This document shows positions 24,263 to 35,735 of a stretch of 64,000 bases of DNA, piece after piece; the stretch's first letter is position 1, and every line of letters starts with the position of its first letter. A program made the translations under genes and the position numbers. The notes beneath the pieces were generated by a model that saw only the letters and a program-made list of their open reading frames with translations, did not search any database and was not told the origin of the DNA. Origin of the DNA: Chrysoperla carnea (lineage: Eukaryota; Arthropoda; Insecta; Neuroptera; Chrysopidae); NCBI RefSeq assembly GCF_905475395.1, contig NC_058342.1:33004140-33068139 (forward strand). Reading direction: 5' to 3'.

Positions 24263-27200
24263 TTATGGCCATTCGTCTAGGGCATCGCTGTCGCGATCGT
24301 GTACAGTGTACCAAGTTAAACCATCTCCATCGGGTCGATGAGCTGATGGTAAAAAAACATTCCAAAACCACGTTCTATAAAAATCAAATAAAATAATAAA
24401 ATAAATGAAAAATTTGAAACGTTTAAAAGTTTGAACAGCTCCATTTACCTTCCACGTACAAGTCCTAAAAAGAATCGCCAATTTTTACGTTTACCGAAAT
24501 CGTATGGATTGATATAAATTTTGTTGTTGGCTGCTAATCGTTTTGTTTCTGCTTTATTGATATTATTCTCAATACTGGTTTCACCACGACCAATTAATTT
24601 TGCGTGCCAATATGATAACCCACCCAAAGCAACAAATACACCTAAAACAGGATTTATTCAAATTAAATTTCCATTTTTCTCCAACTTCCTTGATTAACTT
24701 TTGTATTCTATAAACACATATTTCGACTACCATGTGTATGTTATTCGTTGCTGATTTGGTGAAAGTCTACACACTGGTATTTTGGTGTGTTCAAAATTTA
24801 TATTTTTCCAAGTATTTAACAAAATTGTCACGTCAATTGCGACGCCCATGGCAACGAGTAACATACACTATAAAGGTACAACATGGTAATCGAAATACGT
24901 ATTATATTGAGGAAACAAATCGAAAACCAATTCAAAATATCGTAGAGTTGTCATTTATTATCTTTGATTTTCATCAAAAGTTTTTACCCAAATTTAATAA
25001 GGCCATATAAAAAATCGCTCGTCGTTCCCACACTGTATACTTGGGTAGATCATCATTTGTTTGGAGTGTAGCATCCAAATCATCCATATTTTCATCGAAA
25101 ACAACATCAGGCATTGGAATTTCGTTCTATTTTAGAAAAGAAAATTGATTAATGTCTAGGAAATCTCGATTAATTGTTGATACCACATACCATACGTATA
25201 ATGTGACCCGTTTGGTTAATTTGAATTGGATGTCCTTCCAATTCATCAATGGAATCAGAATCAGGAGTATTCTCCCATAAAGCTTCGACACCGATACTAA
25301 AGCCGCAGATAATGATAAACAAGACACCGATTACGGTGTAAACCATGTATAAAAAAAAATAACGATGGTTAAAATGGCCGACACAGTTATTTAGCCAAGC
25401 TGAAGTTTTTAAATTTTTATTAAGGATCAATACCGATCAATTTTATTCAGTTTTTTTGAAAAATTATGTTAAATCATTCCAGGAATTTTTGGCTCTGATG
25501 ATCATGACGTCAGTTGGTTGTGTAAAAAAATGCGTTGATATTTTGTATGATAATTGCACGAACACATAAAACAAGGACGTGTTTCGAGTGGAGAGAGTAG
25601 CAGGAAAAAAGGCGCATATCTGGGCGAGGTCTAGTCCTCGGTCGTTGCGTACTTTGTACTGCGCATCAAGCTGTCTTTTGTTTTCAATCAATTTCAATTG
25701 TGTAAACATCGCTTTCTCTCTCGTTCGAGAGACAGACAGCCTAATGCGCAGGATAAATTACGCAACGACCGATGACTAGACACCGCCCAACCCCCCCCCC
25801 CCCCCATTAGGCGCCCTAAAAACAGCTACGGGCGCTTGTAGGGCATGTGGAGTTTCACGTCCTTGTTATATGGGTTCGTGGATAATTGTTTATAATTTAA
25901 ACTTTTTAGTTTACACAACCGTATGACGTAATAACATGGCAATCGTTTTGAAAAGGATACGACAATGATGATCCATTTTTAAAACGCAACGATTACAAAT
26001 CGAACAGTGATGGGTGCGTGGAGGTTTTGGTGATATACATTTTTTACAAATGCTTACAGCTTCTGTTATTAATTCATTCTAAAAATCAAATCAAATGGCT
26101 AATTAAGATCAAAATGATTGATACCTCAAAGTAGTATATATAAATATTTTGTACCTCAGGTGGAAAGCCTGGTGATGTTTTAACAGCCATGTAGTAATGG
26201 AATACATTATTGACTAGTAACCAATTTCCAATAATAACTAGAAATACTGTGGTTATAGGACTCTTGTTCCACCAATATGGTAGACCGATCCAATATGCTA
26301 TGCTCACCACTGATGTTGTTAGCGTGCAAACTGCTACTACAAAAAACTAATACAATTCAACTTGTCAATCAAATTTTATATACCTAGATTCACAAAATTT
26401 AATACGGGATAAAAAGAACGTTTCAAGCAGTGTCGAATTCATCATTAAGCAGATTAGGCAACTGCTTAGGGGCTTCGGGGAGAAGTCAAAAGATAAAAAG
26501 ACAAATTCGTACGAGAAGAGCGTGCAAAAGGGAATGCCAAGACTAAAAAACTAAATTTTTTTGAGAAGTATCGCACAGAAAGGGGCGCCATGTTGATTTA
26601 CGAAGAAAAAGGGGGAAAAGACAAATTTTTATGAGAAGGGGACGCCAAGATGATCTAAAAACATGACGCCGTCTGATTTTCATATCGTTTAAGAGCCCCC
26701 GGAGAATTGTATTGCCTAGAGTTTCCGACATGGGTTAATCTGGCAGTCTGGCACTGATTTGATGAGTATTTAAAGGTTGAGTGAAATAGTTTGAGCGTCT
26801 TTGAAAATAAATACTTACTGTGCCCAACACACTCGTAAAATTATTGACAAACCAAAAAATTGGTTCCATACAAACATCTGCCACGTAACTTTGATCACAA
26901 AATTCATTATACATTAATGATAGTATTGTTAATCGCCATTTCTCCCACAATTGGCGAAATTTTGATCTAAAAACAAGCAAAAAAGAAATATAAACCATTA
27001 ACCAGTATTTGTTATTTTGTCGTTATAATATCTACAAATGACTCAAATTTGGGAGTTTCAAATCGTCTATTTTCTTGACAAAGACAAACGTAAGCGGGGA
27101 GTCCGTGACAGTAAAACTGCATTTACACAGATTTAGAAATTTCTAGGTATGTGTGAACAAGTATTTTGCATTTTCATGGAAATTAATTTTGTAAGATACC

Positions 27201-27724
27201 ATTTTATTGCAAATTTTATATATTTTCAGGAAAATTTAGTTTGACAGATCTTATCGTGGCAGAAATGTCTGCCAAACCGATTTTTAATTTATAAAGCCTA
27301 TAAAATTTTACCCTTATCGCGGAATTCCTTTTTTTTTAATTTGTTCGTTTTGAATTCTACTTTCGAAATACCTCAGTGTGACAGCTCAAAATTTGACCAA
27401 AATATCTGCCACACCACTAAAAACATAAAAAAATCCTGGCAAAAAATATTTCTGCCAGAATAAACCGTGGCACACCTAGTATTACGTTACGGGCTCCAGG
27501 ACTAACACTATTTACCCTACTCAAAGAAACCCTTAATGAGCTTCCGCACATACTAGGGGTCCGTCAAAATCTTATTTTTTAGAATCTTTTTTAAATTGTT
27601 TTGTACTGATTCATCAACTCGAAAGTTAAAAAAGTTTCTAGAAAAGGAATTCTAACCAATAAATTTCGAAGAAAACTGATATTATCAATAAAAAAAATTA
27701 CCTGAAAACGTTTAATAATTTCAT
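24263..27724 (-). CDS. ZDHHC16: DHHC palmitoyltransferase, ZDHHC16-like
   Basis: Eight exons on the minus strand: 27724-27702, 26966-26819, 26346-26155, 26078-25961, 25399-25191, 25126-24988, 24641-24449 and 24374-24263. All phases agree and the product is 377 residues, the same as the human protein as I recall it. The core reads [20 protein letters not shown], then [12 protein letters not shown] and [16 protein letters not shown]; the catalytic Cys is residue 160. ZDHHC16-specific features follow: [31 protein letters not shown] and [15 protein letters not shown]. Two membrane segments precede and two follow the DHHC domain. It attaches palmitate to cysteines of partner proteins at the ER or Golgi. 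The exon 3 acceptor was chosen at 26347-26348 because it keeps the frame and restores the expected second membrane segment. The intron after the DHHC exon is mostly nested transposons. Confidence 0.95.
25557..25880. mobile_element. hAT-like MITE, family B copy 2, with perfect 8-bp target duplication
   Basis: The inverted ends are 25 bp: CACGAACACATAAAACAAGG continuing to ACGTG, and the right complement ending in GGGTTCGTG. The flanks are GATAATTG on both sides, an exact 8-bp target duplication as made by hAT transposases. It is 324 bp, without a coding frame, and carries the family C core at 25611-25815. Confidence 0.85.
25611..25815. repeat. Family C core, copy 2, with a poly-C run
   Basis: GGCGCATATCTGGGCGAGGT and CGGTCGTTGCGTACTTTGTA face ACGCAACGACCG and TTAGGCGCC in inverse order. 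A run of about 15 C at 25791-25805 replaces the expected CAGATAGG-type end. It sits inside family B copy 2, in the same relative place as in B copy 1. Confidence 0.65.
26410..26730. repeat. Dispersed repeat, family W, in ZDHHC16 intron 2
   Basis: Short units built from AAAAGACAAATTT(T)TATGAGAAG, GGGGCGCCATGTTGATTTAC and GAAGAAAAAGGGGG recur within it. Relatives with the same words in reverse lie at 51000-51130 and 63470-63750. The left edge resembles CTTAGGGGC ends of worn DNA elements. Its class is not certain. Confidence 0.45.
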
Positions 27725-28109
27725 TTTGAAATTTTCGAGCTAAAAAAATTCTACTAATTGTATACTAATCGTTATCTAAAAATTTTCGATAATAGGAACA
27801 TAATTTTCTAATTTTATCCAAATTGATTTAGGAAAAGCACATTTTCCACAAATGTTTACTGTCAAATTTGACAGAACAGAAGCACAGGGTAGACAGACTT
27901 GTTTACATTTGACTGACACTGACAACCACTACTCGGCAGTTCGGCACTCGGCATTGAACCGCATGCAGTGATAGTATTAAATTTTAACTGATAACAGGCG
28001 GCCCAGACTGACTTAACAATCCAACGAAACTAAAAGTGATATCCAAATAACTTTAATCAAATAGTAAAAAAAAAAATAATCTTATCAATTTTGAATTGAT
28101 TGCCAAATA
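27725..28109. promoter_or_regulatory. Short divergent promoter of ZDHHC16 and the acid phosphatase gene
   Basis: The two start codons are separated by 385 bp and point away from each other, so this interval plus any 5-prime UTR must serve both genes. The middle is the least AT-rich part (ACTGACACTGACAACC, ACTCGGCAGTTCGGCAC). No TATA box in a plausible position stands out. Confidence 0.5.
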
Positions 28110-30279
28110 ATGTCGAAATCAAAAAAAGTCCGATCCAGTATCATTAGTTCGTCAATCGTACTTGGAGCTATGGGTATTCTAATATCAATCCTTCTATTAT
28201 TCCTATGCACAAGTTCATTCGAATTCGAATCCGATACATCGACAGCCAACATTCAGTTTATCAGTGTTGTGCGTATTTCGAATTAAAAAGTTAAAATTCA
28301 ATTTAACTCAACAAGTGTGTTTGTTTGTTTAGATATTTCGACATGGGGATCGAACTCCAACCGAAACATATCCAAATGATCCTTATAAGGATTATCCATG
28401 GCCTGATGGATGGGGTGCGCTTACAAAGGTAAAACTATTTTATTTTTAAAATTTTTTTCAAAATGGATGAAACTTTCAAGGTTGCTATACATATTTTTAT
28501 ATAATTTGATAATAAAGTTATACTACGGCCGCTGAGGGTGTTTTCGTGGCCGATTGAAGTCCATAAAAATGACCAATGCAAGAACATATAATATATTAAG
28601 GACATGAAACCTCCTCCTTCGGATTCAGCAGACTAAAATATATCGAAAACCATTAGTCATTTTCGTGGACTGCAATTGACCATGAAAATCGTCCCAGCGA
28701 CCGTACTATTAAGTCTGGCCGATTGGGCTTAATTTAATATGGACCTTTAAAATTGTACAGTTATACAAATAAGATAATCCTTCAATAATTTCTAATAATT
28801 GTTATCGATTATCCCCTAGAAAGTTTCTGGAAACAAATATAAATAATATTTTGGTAATTTCTTGTTCAAAAGATGGGTAAAAATCAATTGTACGTTGCTG
28901 GACAACGTTTACGGACAGGATATCGTCATCTGATTAAGGATAATTATTCTCCTGCGGATGTTTACGTGCAGTCCAGTGATTCGGATCGATGTCACATGAG
29001 CGCTGCTGTCTTTTTAGCTGGATTATATCCACCGAAAGGAAATCAATTATGGCATGATGACATATTTTGGCAACCAATTCCAATACATTCGTATCCAAAG
29101 CCATTAGATCAGGTAAATTGCTATAATCTTAAGGACATCGAAAAGTTACATTTTGGGTTGTAAAGAAGGGGTAGTGTAAAGCTAAATACATATTTGCGAG
29201 GCTATAATCTTTGTCCCGCGGCAGCCATCTTGTAAAAATCGGTTTGAATGGTTTTCACACTGTATCGAGCGAACGCTCCCTTTTACACGCTCCCCCCCCC
29301 CCCCCTAAATGTAACATTTCAATGCACTAAGTAAGTTGTACGAAATAAAAAGGTTCCGTTCTGTATGTTTTCAGACACTGGCAATGGGTAAATTATGTAC
29401 GAAATACAATAAAGAATTAAACGAAGCGTACCAATCAAAAGAAATCCAAGAAATTAATAAAAAGAATGCGGATGTTTTTGAGCATATCAATAAACATGCT
29501 GGCAAAAATTTTACAACAATAACTGATATCGAATTCTTCCATACAACATTAGAGATTGAAGAAAAATATGGTTTAAAATTACCAAATTGGACGGCAGTTG
29601 TGTATCCCAATCGTACGTTACCATTGATGAAACAAAGTTTAGCGATTTTTTCATATACACCGTTCATGAAACGTATTCGAGGCGGTTCCTTCATCAAAGA
29701 AGTGATTAACAACATGATTCTGAAACGTGATGGCAAATTAACACCGAATCGTGATTTGTTCTTGTATTCAGCGCACGATATCACTTTGGTTCATGTCTTC
29801 CGTACCTTGGGTTTTGAGGATTTATTTAAACCTGAATATGGGGCTACACTTATTTTTGAATTGTCTAATATTATTAATAACACCGATTCAGAAGTCAATG
29901 TAAGTTCCACAATCATACAGAGTGTCCTCATAAGTCTTTTAAAACCTCCAGAAACTGTGAGGATTTCTATCATCACGAGAGTAAATATTAACTCCGGAAA
30001 AAAATATTAACTCCGGAAATTTTCGGGCCTGTTATATCTTGGACACCCTTTATATTATATCTTAGGACACTCTGTATACTTGAAATTGAACCGAGTAAAT
30101 TTCTAAATTAATCTGGTTTTATTTTACAGTTAAAATTCTTCAACACAACGGAACAAATGAAACCAACATTTTTGAAAATACCAAAATGTGGTGAACCTTG
30201 TTTTTTGAATAATTTTGTGAAATTAATGACTCCATCAGTTCCTGCTGAATTCGATGAAGAATGTGAAAATAACAAATAA
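28110..30279 (+). CDS. Membrane-anchored histidine acid phosphatase (ACP2/Acph-like)
   Basis: Five exons: 28110-28268, 28333-28428, 28873-29112, 29375-29899 and 30130-30279, phase 0 throughout, for 389 residues. Residues about 14-37 (VLGAMGILISILLLFLCTSS) form a signal anchor or signal peptide. The catalytic motif RHGDRTP is at 56-62 (His57 the phosphate acceptor), the later His-Asp pair is YSAHD at 296-300, and the sequence between includes DVYVQSSDSDRCHMSA and FWQPIPIHSYP. Cysteines KCGEPC near the end are as expected for disulphides. The family cleaves phosphate monoesters in lysosomes or outside the cell; the insect relative is Acph-1. Unlike vertebrate ACP2, no C-terminal membrane segment is seen. 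An AATAAA is at 30352. Which paralogue it is cannot be settled here. Confidence 0.93.
28524..28706. mobile_element. MITE in acid phosphatase intron 2
   Basis: The ends TACGGCCGCTGAGGGTGTTT and its complement, ending in GTCCCAGCGACCGTA, are inverted over about 50 bp, with ATAAAAATGAC against GTCATTTTCGT further in. The loop contains CAAGAACATATAATATATTA, resembling a family B terminus. It is about 183 bp and non-coding. Confidence 0.65.
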
Positions 30280-30859
30280 ATTTTCCTATTACCAAAGACT
30301 TCCAAAGAATCATCAATTTTACTATTTTAAGACTTAATTTTTAAGACTCACAATAAATTTTAGTATTTTACTTTTTGAAATTCGTTTTTTTTTATGGAAT
30401 TATCCTTAAATCCCTTTTTAAAAAAATTAAATTTATAATCAATTTTAAGGTAAATGGTTAAAGAAGAACAGTTTAAAGAAATATTATACAACGTGTTCTG
30501 TTATTAACTGCAGAAACCTAACTTCCCAAATAAGCTCATCAAGAGCAACAAAAAAACTCTTTTCCAAATTTGGATCTGAGCCCTAATTTGGGAGCTACAG
30601 ATATGACAAAAATTGATAAATTTGTTTATTCACTGACTATCATTCGATAACCAGTAGCCAATGATAATCAGAAGATATTAATAAATTTCATTTAATAATA
30701 TTCAACTAAAGAAGGGATTTTTAAAAATTATAACATGATTTAATTGGATTATATTATATTGTAAAAATATTAAATTATTGTACGTAAACAAACAAAGTAT
30801 GTGACAATGGGTTTGGTTTGTTTGCTTAGGTCCAACCAACTGAACACGCTATAAAAATT

Positions 30860-31042
30860 TTAGCTCGATAACTCTTTTTGATTTTGAGTTATCTTGCTCA
30901 TAAACAAACGAAAAATGGACTAATTAGATGATTTTATCAACAACTATACCAAAATTTTGTTTGTTAAGCATCAATATTTCTAAGCGTTACAAACTTGAGA
31001 TTAAACTTAACATACTCTGATATATTTCAAATATAGGGTATA
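30860..31042. repeat. Family V fragment
   Basis: It shares ATACCAAAATTTTGTTTG, AGCATCAATATTTCTAAG, GTTACAAACTTGAGATTAAA and the ending ATATAGGGTATA with the element at 5570-6100. The left terminus is missing. Confidence 0.55.
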
Positions 31043-31824
31043 ATTATAATAATTATAAATCTTTTAATAATATTATCAAATATTTAGAGAGCATTTTATA
31101 AATATTTGAAAGTTTTAGTTTGTAAATTTTGATTTTATAGAAATTTAAAAAAGGTAAAATTTTTGGACAACCCTGGTGTTTGAAATGAAGATTTAATTAA
31201 AATTATGTGTTTGGTTAGGTGGGGCTACATGATTCATAAATTCATTTAAAAATATTTTAATTTTTATCTTAAATTAGTGATAATTAACAAATAAGATTAA
31301 TTTTATTATTTTTAAGACAGGTAAGTAAGTTTTTAATTGCTTTGTTTTTTTAATTTTAAATCCTCCAAAACTTTTGATAAAATTCTTTTGATTGGGTCTG
31401 GGTGTGGACTGAACTCGATTGGCTTTAATCCTTTTTGATTTGATTTTAAAAACAGTTCGATTTCAATTCAATTTTAATATTAAATATGAATCATCAATAC
31501 AGAAAGTTATCACTTTCAAATATTTTATTTAAATGCTTAATCGAGAATTTCATAAAGATTTAAGGGTTTTCGAGGTTATGTTTATATTTTGTTTATATGC
31601 TTTTTCAAAATTTTACACGTCACAAAATATCTAAATTTTGGCGTGAAAATTCAAAATTGATAAGAGCGTTTATGATTTTTATCAAACTATATGGATCCGT
31701 TGTATTAATAAAGATCCAAAAGAAACTTTTTTGGTAATTGGATTTCAATTTTTTTTACGTATTTTATAATGGCTTTATAAAATAATTAATTGTAGGTGTT
31801 AAAAATTAATTTAATTTTCGATAA

Positions 31825-31915
31825 GGATATACGCAAAGCATCGTGTGTTTAACGCGAGTCTCACGTTAAGATAATTTGGAGTAGATAATTAAGCGTGAAC
31901 AGAATATTATCTAAG
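31825..31915. repeat. Single-unit relative of MITE family E
   Basis: CATCGTGTGTTTAACGCGAG, TCTCACGTTAAGATAATTTG, GAGTAGATAATTAAGCGTGA and ACAGAATATTATCTAAG follow in the same order as the last unit of the array at 6960-7290, but only once. It is a solo terminus or a fragment. Confidence 0.6.
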
Positions 31916-32419
31916 ATTTGCTCAGATTTTCTGAATGTTTCCATTTTTTTATGAAAGCATTACAAGTTCAGGACCGTAAAATTATCGTTTTAAATAATAA
32001 AATTATCATAAAAATTTAAATAATTGTATTTTGTAATAAATTTTAATGATATAGATGGCTCAGATCTAGGTTTTTTTGCGCTAAATACGAATGAAAATCA
32101 TAATTGATCTTATCTTATTATATTTTTTTATTAGCCGTATTTAAAAATTACTAAATAAAGTAGAATCCTAGAATTTGGGCTTTGCTCTTCAGTTTTAACT
32201 TTCTCTGGGGAAATCGGAATAATTTGGCTACCTAATTGAAATCTCAATTAGTTTAGTTTTATTTATAATTTAAAATCGAAATGGGGAATTGTCGAAATAG
32301 ATCGAGATTAATGTTGAATGGGTTGGAGGGATCTCTAAATTTTAAAATACGACCTCTTTCTTTAAATAAAAATAATTTTTTTTTGGATTTTCCAGTATTT
32401 GATTGAAAGTGATTGCAAG

Positions 32420-33761
32420 ATGGTGATGTTAAAAACCTGTTGGTCTCCATGTATCTGGAACAATGATGTTAAAGTTGGAAGTCGTTGTGTTGCAGTCTAC
32501 ACAGCAGCTTTTAGTGTGGTCCTTATCACCTTTATCGTGTACATGATGTGTGGCGGCGAATCAACACAGTTATATAATCCAATGTTTGAAGCCAGTAAAA
32601 ATGGACGTATGTATCAATAGTCAGTTTTCTTGTCAGTCTCATTTTCCAGAGGGATAGTAAATTTATTCAGACATATAGAATATTTTATAAATCATAATTG
32701 GATATAGTTCAAATAATAAAACATAGATGGACCTACAGTTAGCTTGACAACGTTGGACTCGAAACCAACTAAAAGACTTTGGTCGAATAATAGATCAGAG
32801 GGTCGCATTAAGATTAGTTCCAGGACATTTAGAATTAAAAATTTAATTCAAGGAAGCCTTCTTTTCACGCGATGACGTGAGGTATGAATAAAATTAAAAT
32901 CTCATCATCAAATTTGCATACGAGTTTTCGATGTCGTGTTAGCTTCTAGAATTCGGTCTAGTAGTCTAGTAGGTTGTAGGTAATTACATAGAAAACATTT
33001 ATTAATCAATTGAATTTTAAAATAGGTTTGCCAATTTATGGATCAATATTCATCATATTATTCCTGGCATTAATTGGTTCATCAATTATAATGGTAATTG
33101 GTATCCAAAAATGTAATCGAGGCTATATGTTACCATGGCTAATTGTTTTTGGAATTATAATAATTTTCCAATTCTTATTTGGTTTATGGCTATTTTATGG
33201 ATACTATATTTACGTAAGTTCACATCTAATTTTTAAATCTCACAATATTTTTATTGGAAAATGCTATTTTTTTTAGCTGGATGCTGCATTTTATGGAATT
33301 ATTGACTGGTTTTGGATGGTTTACAACGTAAGTATAATTTATTTATTGGATCCATAGTTTCTGAGATATTGTCGAAAATCTCATGCGAATAGTATGATTT
33401 CTCGGGCAAATCGAGAATCATCAGAGAATTTTAACATTTGAGTTTTTTATAAAACATAATTAGATATAGTTCAAATAATAAAACATAGATGGACCTACGG
33501 TTAACTTGAGTATCTGATAACGTTGTATTCGAAATCAACTACCAGACTTTGGGCGGGTAATAGATCAGATCGCTGCATTTAGTTTAGTCGCAAGACATTT
33601 AAAATTTAATATTTAATTTCGAAATATAATAACTGAAATAAAATTTCTTTTATAAACAAGTTTTGTTTTGATTTCAGATGTATTGCTGGGCATGCGTATA
33701 TTCACAATACCAAATATTTGCAATAATGCAATCACCCAATATTGAATTATTATGGCCTTAA
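32420..33761 (+). CDS. Small four-transmembrane protein (LAPTM- or pasiflora-like, DUF4728 type)
   Basis: Four exons: 32420-32606, 33026-33213, 33277-33327 and 33678-33761, phases consistent, for 169 residues. The start chosen is MVMLKTCWSPCIWNNDVKVG; an internal Met two codons on is also possible. Hydrophobic segments lie near residues 25-47 (AVYTAAFSVVLITFIVYMMC), 68-88 (IFIILFLALIGSSIIMVIGI), 96-125 (WLIVFGIIIIFQFLFGLWLF) and about 130-155 (YGIIDWFWMVYNMYCWACVY). The plan of a short cysteine-containing N-terminus, a loop after segment one and a very short C-tail resembles insect tetraspan proteins of the pasiflora/DUF4728 group and LAPTM proteins. I cannot assign it to a named gene. Introns 1 and 3 contain two copies of the same 165-bp repeat. 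Confidence 0.75.
32684..32850. repeat. Intronic direct repeat T, copy 1
   Basis: It shares GATATAGTTCAAATAATAAA, ACATAGATGGACCTAC, CTTTGG-CG-ATAATAGATCAGA and GACATTTA-AAT with 33447-33620, in the same orientation. The two copies flank exons 2 and 3 of the four-TM gene. They are non-coding. Confidence 0.75.
33447..33620. repeat. Intronic direct repeat T, copy 2
   Basis: It is the second copy of the repeat at 32684-32850, lying in intron 3. It has an extra GAGTATCTGATA block, so the copies are not products of one very recent event. Confidence 0.75.
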
Positions 33762-34570
33762 ATAAAGGCATTTTATTCGCACCCCTCTCCACTCACATAA
33801 ATAATATTATTTTTTTTAAATTATATTTTTCTATCCGTCCGTCCAATAAATGTGATTTGCATTTATTGCAACAACAACAAAAAAAGTGTTCAATTAATAA
33901 TTTTATTTTTAGATTTATATTAATTATGACATTAATTATTTAATTAGTTTAATCAAAACCAAGCTTTTAGATATAATTGTAAGGATGAAAAAACAACCTG
34001 TTTTAATTGACTTTTAAGATCTTGCCACGAAGGCAGAGAATCATTTTAAGAATCTCCATTTTTTTTAAGTTATATAATATGTGCCTTTTTAAAAACTACT
34101 TAACTCTCGAATCCGTCCTTTATTACTTGAAACTTCATTATAAATTTAATTAAAGTCCTAAAAAGTAAATCGAATTTTATGATCCTTATTATAAGGACTG
34201 TTTTAAAAGAAACGGGTGTATGAAGGTGGTATGCCACGGAACCGTATTAAATAATGAACGGTCGTTTCAAAGCAATTAGGACATTAAAGTAGCCCCGTTG
34301 TTAGAATTTCTGATAGGATGTTCTACAAAACATTTTTTTTATAAATTTGACTGGACTTTTGTAATTATTTATAAAATTTTATTTGTAATTGTAAATAAAT
34401 TGTTTTGATAATTCAACTTTTTTTTATATTCTTGATTAATAAATCAATTTTTAAGTAAAATGTTATTTTTTTAATGTTCTTAATCCTTTATCAAATTCAA
34501 CGCCTATGACCACTGAAAACTTAAAAAAGAATTCTGACAAAGCCAATTAATTCATATTGATATAAGAATA

Positions 34571-35735
34571 AAAACTTTTGCTCTATCACATCAAAATTTT
34601 AGCCAATTTTAATAAATCAAGTATGTAATTATACTAAATTTGGGTCATAGTTTTCAAATTTGTCGTCAAATTTACCCTACCTTTAACCGTTTTGAAAATT
34701 GTAGGGACCTGGTACCGATATTTTGCAGAAAGGTGAATCATAGCTAAAAAATAACAGCAAAAATGAAAAGTCTAACCCAAAATTAGTAGGTTTAAAAAAA
34801 AATTCCATTCAGATCGGTTAAAATTTGGGTGTATTATGAGAAGAATGGAATTTTTGAACTTGATGACGTCGTCAAAATCCAAAAAATTGAATTTTGCTCT
34901 ATCACATCCAAATTTTATCCAATTTTAATAAATCAAGAATGGAATTATACTAAATTTGGGCCACACTTTTCAAATTTGTCGTTAAATTTAACCTACCTAT
35001 AACCGTTTTGAAAGTTGATTGGTCGTGGGACCGATATTTCGCCGAAAGGTGAATCATAGTTAAAAAATAACGGCAGAAATGAAAAGTTTGACCCAAAATT
35101 AGTAGGTTTCAAAAAAAATTCCATTCAAATCGGATAAAATTTGGGTGTATTGCGAAAAAAATCATTTTTTTGAACTTGATGACGTCATCAAAATCCAAAA
35201 AATTGAATTTTGCTCTATCACATCCAAATTTTATCCAATTTTAATAAATCAAGTATGGAATTATACTAAATTTGGGTCATAGTTTTCAAATATGTCGTCA
35301 ATTTTAACCTACCTATAACCGTTTTGAAAATTGTAGGGACCTGGTACCGATATTTCGCAGAAAGGTGAATGTTAGGTAAAAAATAACATCAAAACTGAAA
35401 AGAATGACCCAAAATTAGTAGGTTTCAAAAAAAATTCCATTCAGATCGGATAAAAATTGGGTGTATTATGAGAAGAATGGATTTTTTGAACTTTATGACG
35501 TCATCAAAATCCAAAAAATTGAATTTTGCTTTATCACATCCAAATTTTAGCCAACTTTAATAAATCAAGTATGGAATTATACTAAATTTGGGTCACACTT
35601 TTCAAATTTATGGTCAATTTTAACCTATCTATAACCGTTTTGAAAACTGTGGGGTTCTGGTACCGATTTTTCACATAAAGGTGAATCATAGCAAAAAAAT
35701 AACAGCAAAAATGAAAAGTTTGACTCAAATTATTA
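34571..35735. repeat. 316-bp satellite array, about 3.7 units
   Basis: The phrase TTGCT(C/T)TATCACATC recurs with its CTCTATCAC part at 34581, 34897, 35213 and 35529, exactly 316 bp apart each time. Units also share GGTACCGATATTTCGCAGAA-like and ATGACGTCATCAAAATCC blocks. It is different from the 306-bp family. The array starts and ends abruptly. Confidence 0.9.

Larger units (their letters stand above)
25487..25940. mobile_element. Family A repeat in the ZDHHC16 intron, split by a hAT-like MITE
   Basis: The left part (25487-25556) has ATCATGACGTCAGTTG and GATATTTTGTATGATAATTG. The right part (25881-25940) has GATAATTGTTTATAATTTAA and TATGACGTAATAACATGGC. Uninterrupted relatives at 36620-36750 and 39300-39555 read straight through this join, which shows the middle was inserted. 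It ends about 20 bp from the ZDHHC16 splice donor. Confidence 0.75.
30280..32419. other. Interval between acid phosphatase and the four-TM gene
   Basis: A poly(A) signal AATAAA is at 30352-30357. The stretch then holds a family V fragment (30860-31042) and a short family E relative (31825-31915). A strong splice donor CAG|GTAAGTAAG at 31318-31327 and an acceptor TTTTCCAG at 32388-32395 suggest an untranslated first exon of the downstream gene ending at 31320; this is inferred only. Confidence 0.4.

Noticed and set aside
26735-26998. ZDHHC16 exon 3 acceptor at TTTTTTGTAG|TAGCAG.
   Set aside because: It breaks the frame (phase 0 into phase 1); the acceptor at TGTATTAG|TTTTTT keeps the frame and aligns with the human protein.
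34571-35735. Regularly spaced repeat considered as a CRISPR array.
   Set aside because: The period is 316 bp with whole-unit similarity, which is a satellite; CRISPR arrays do not occur in insect nuclear DNA.
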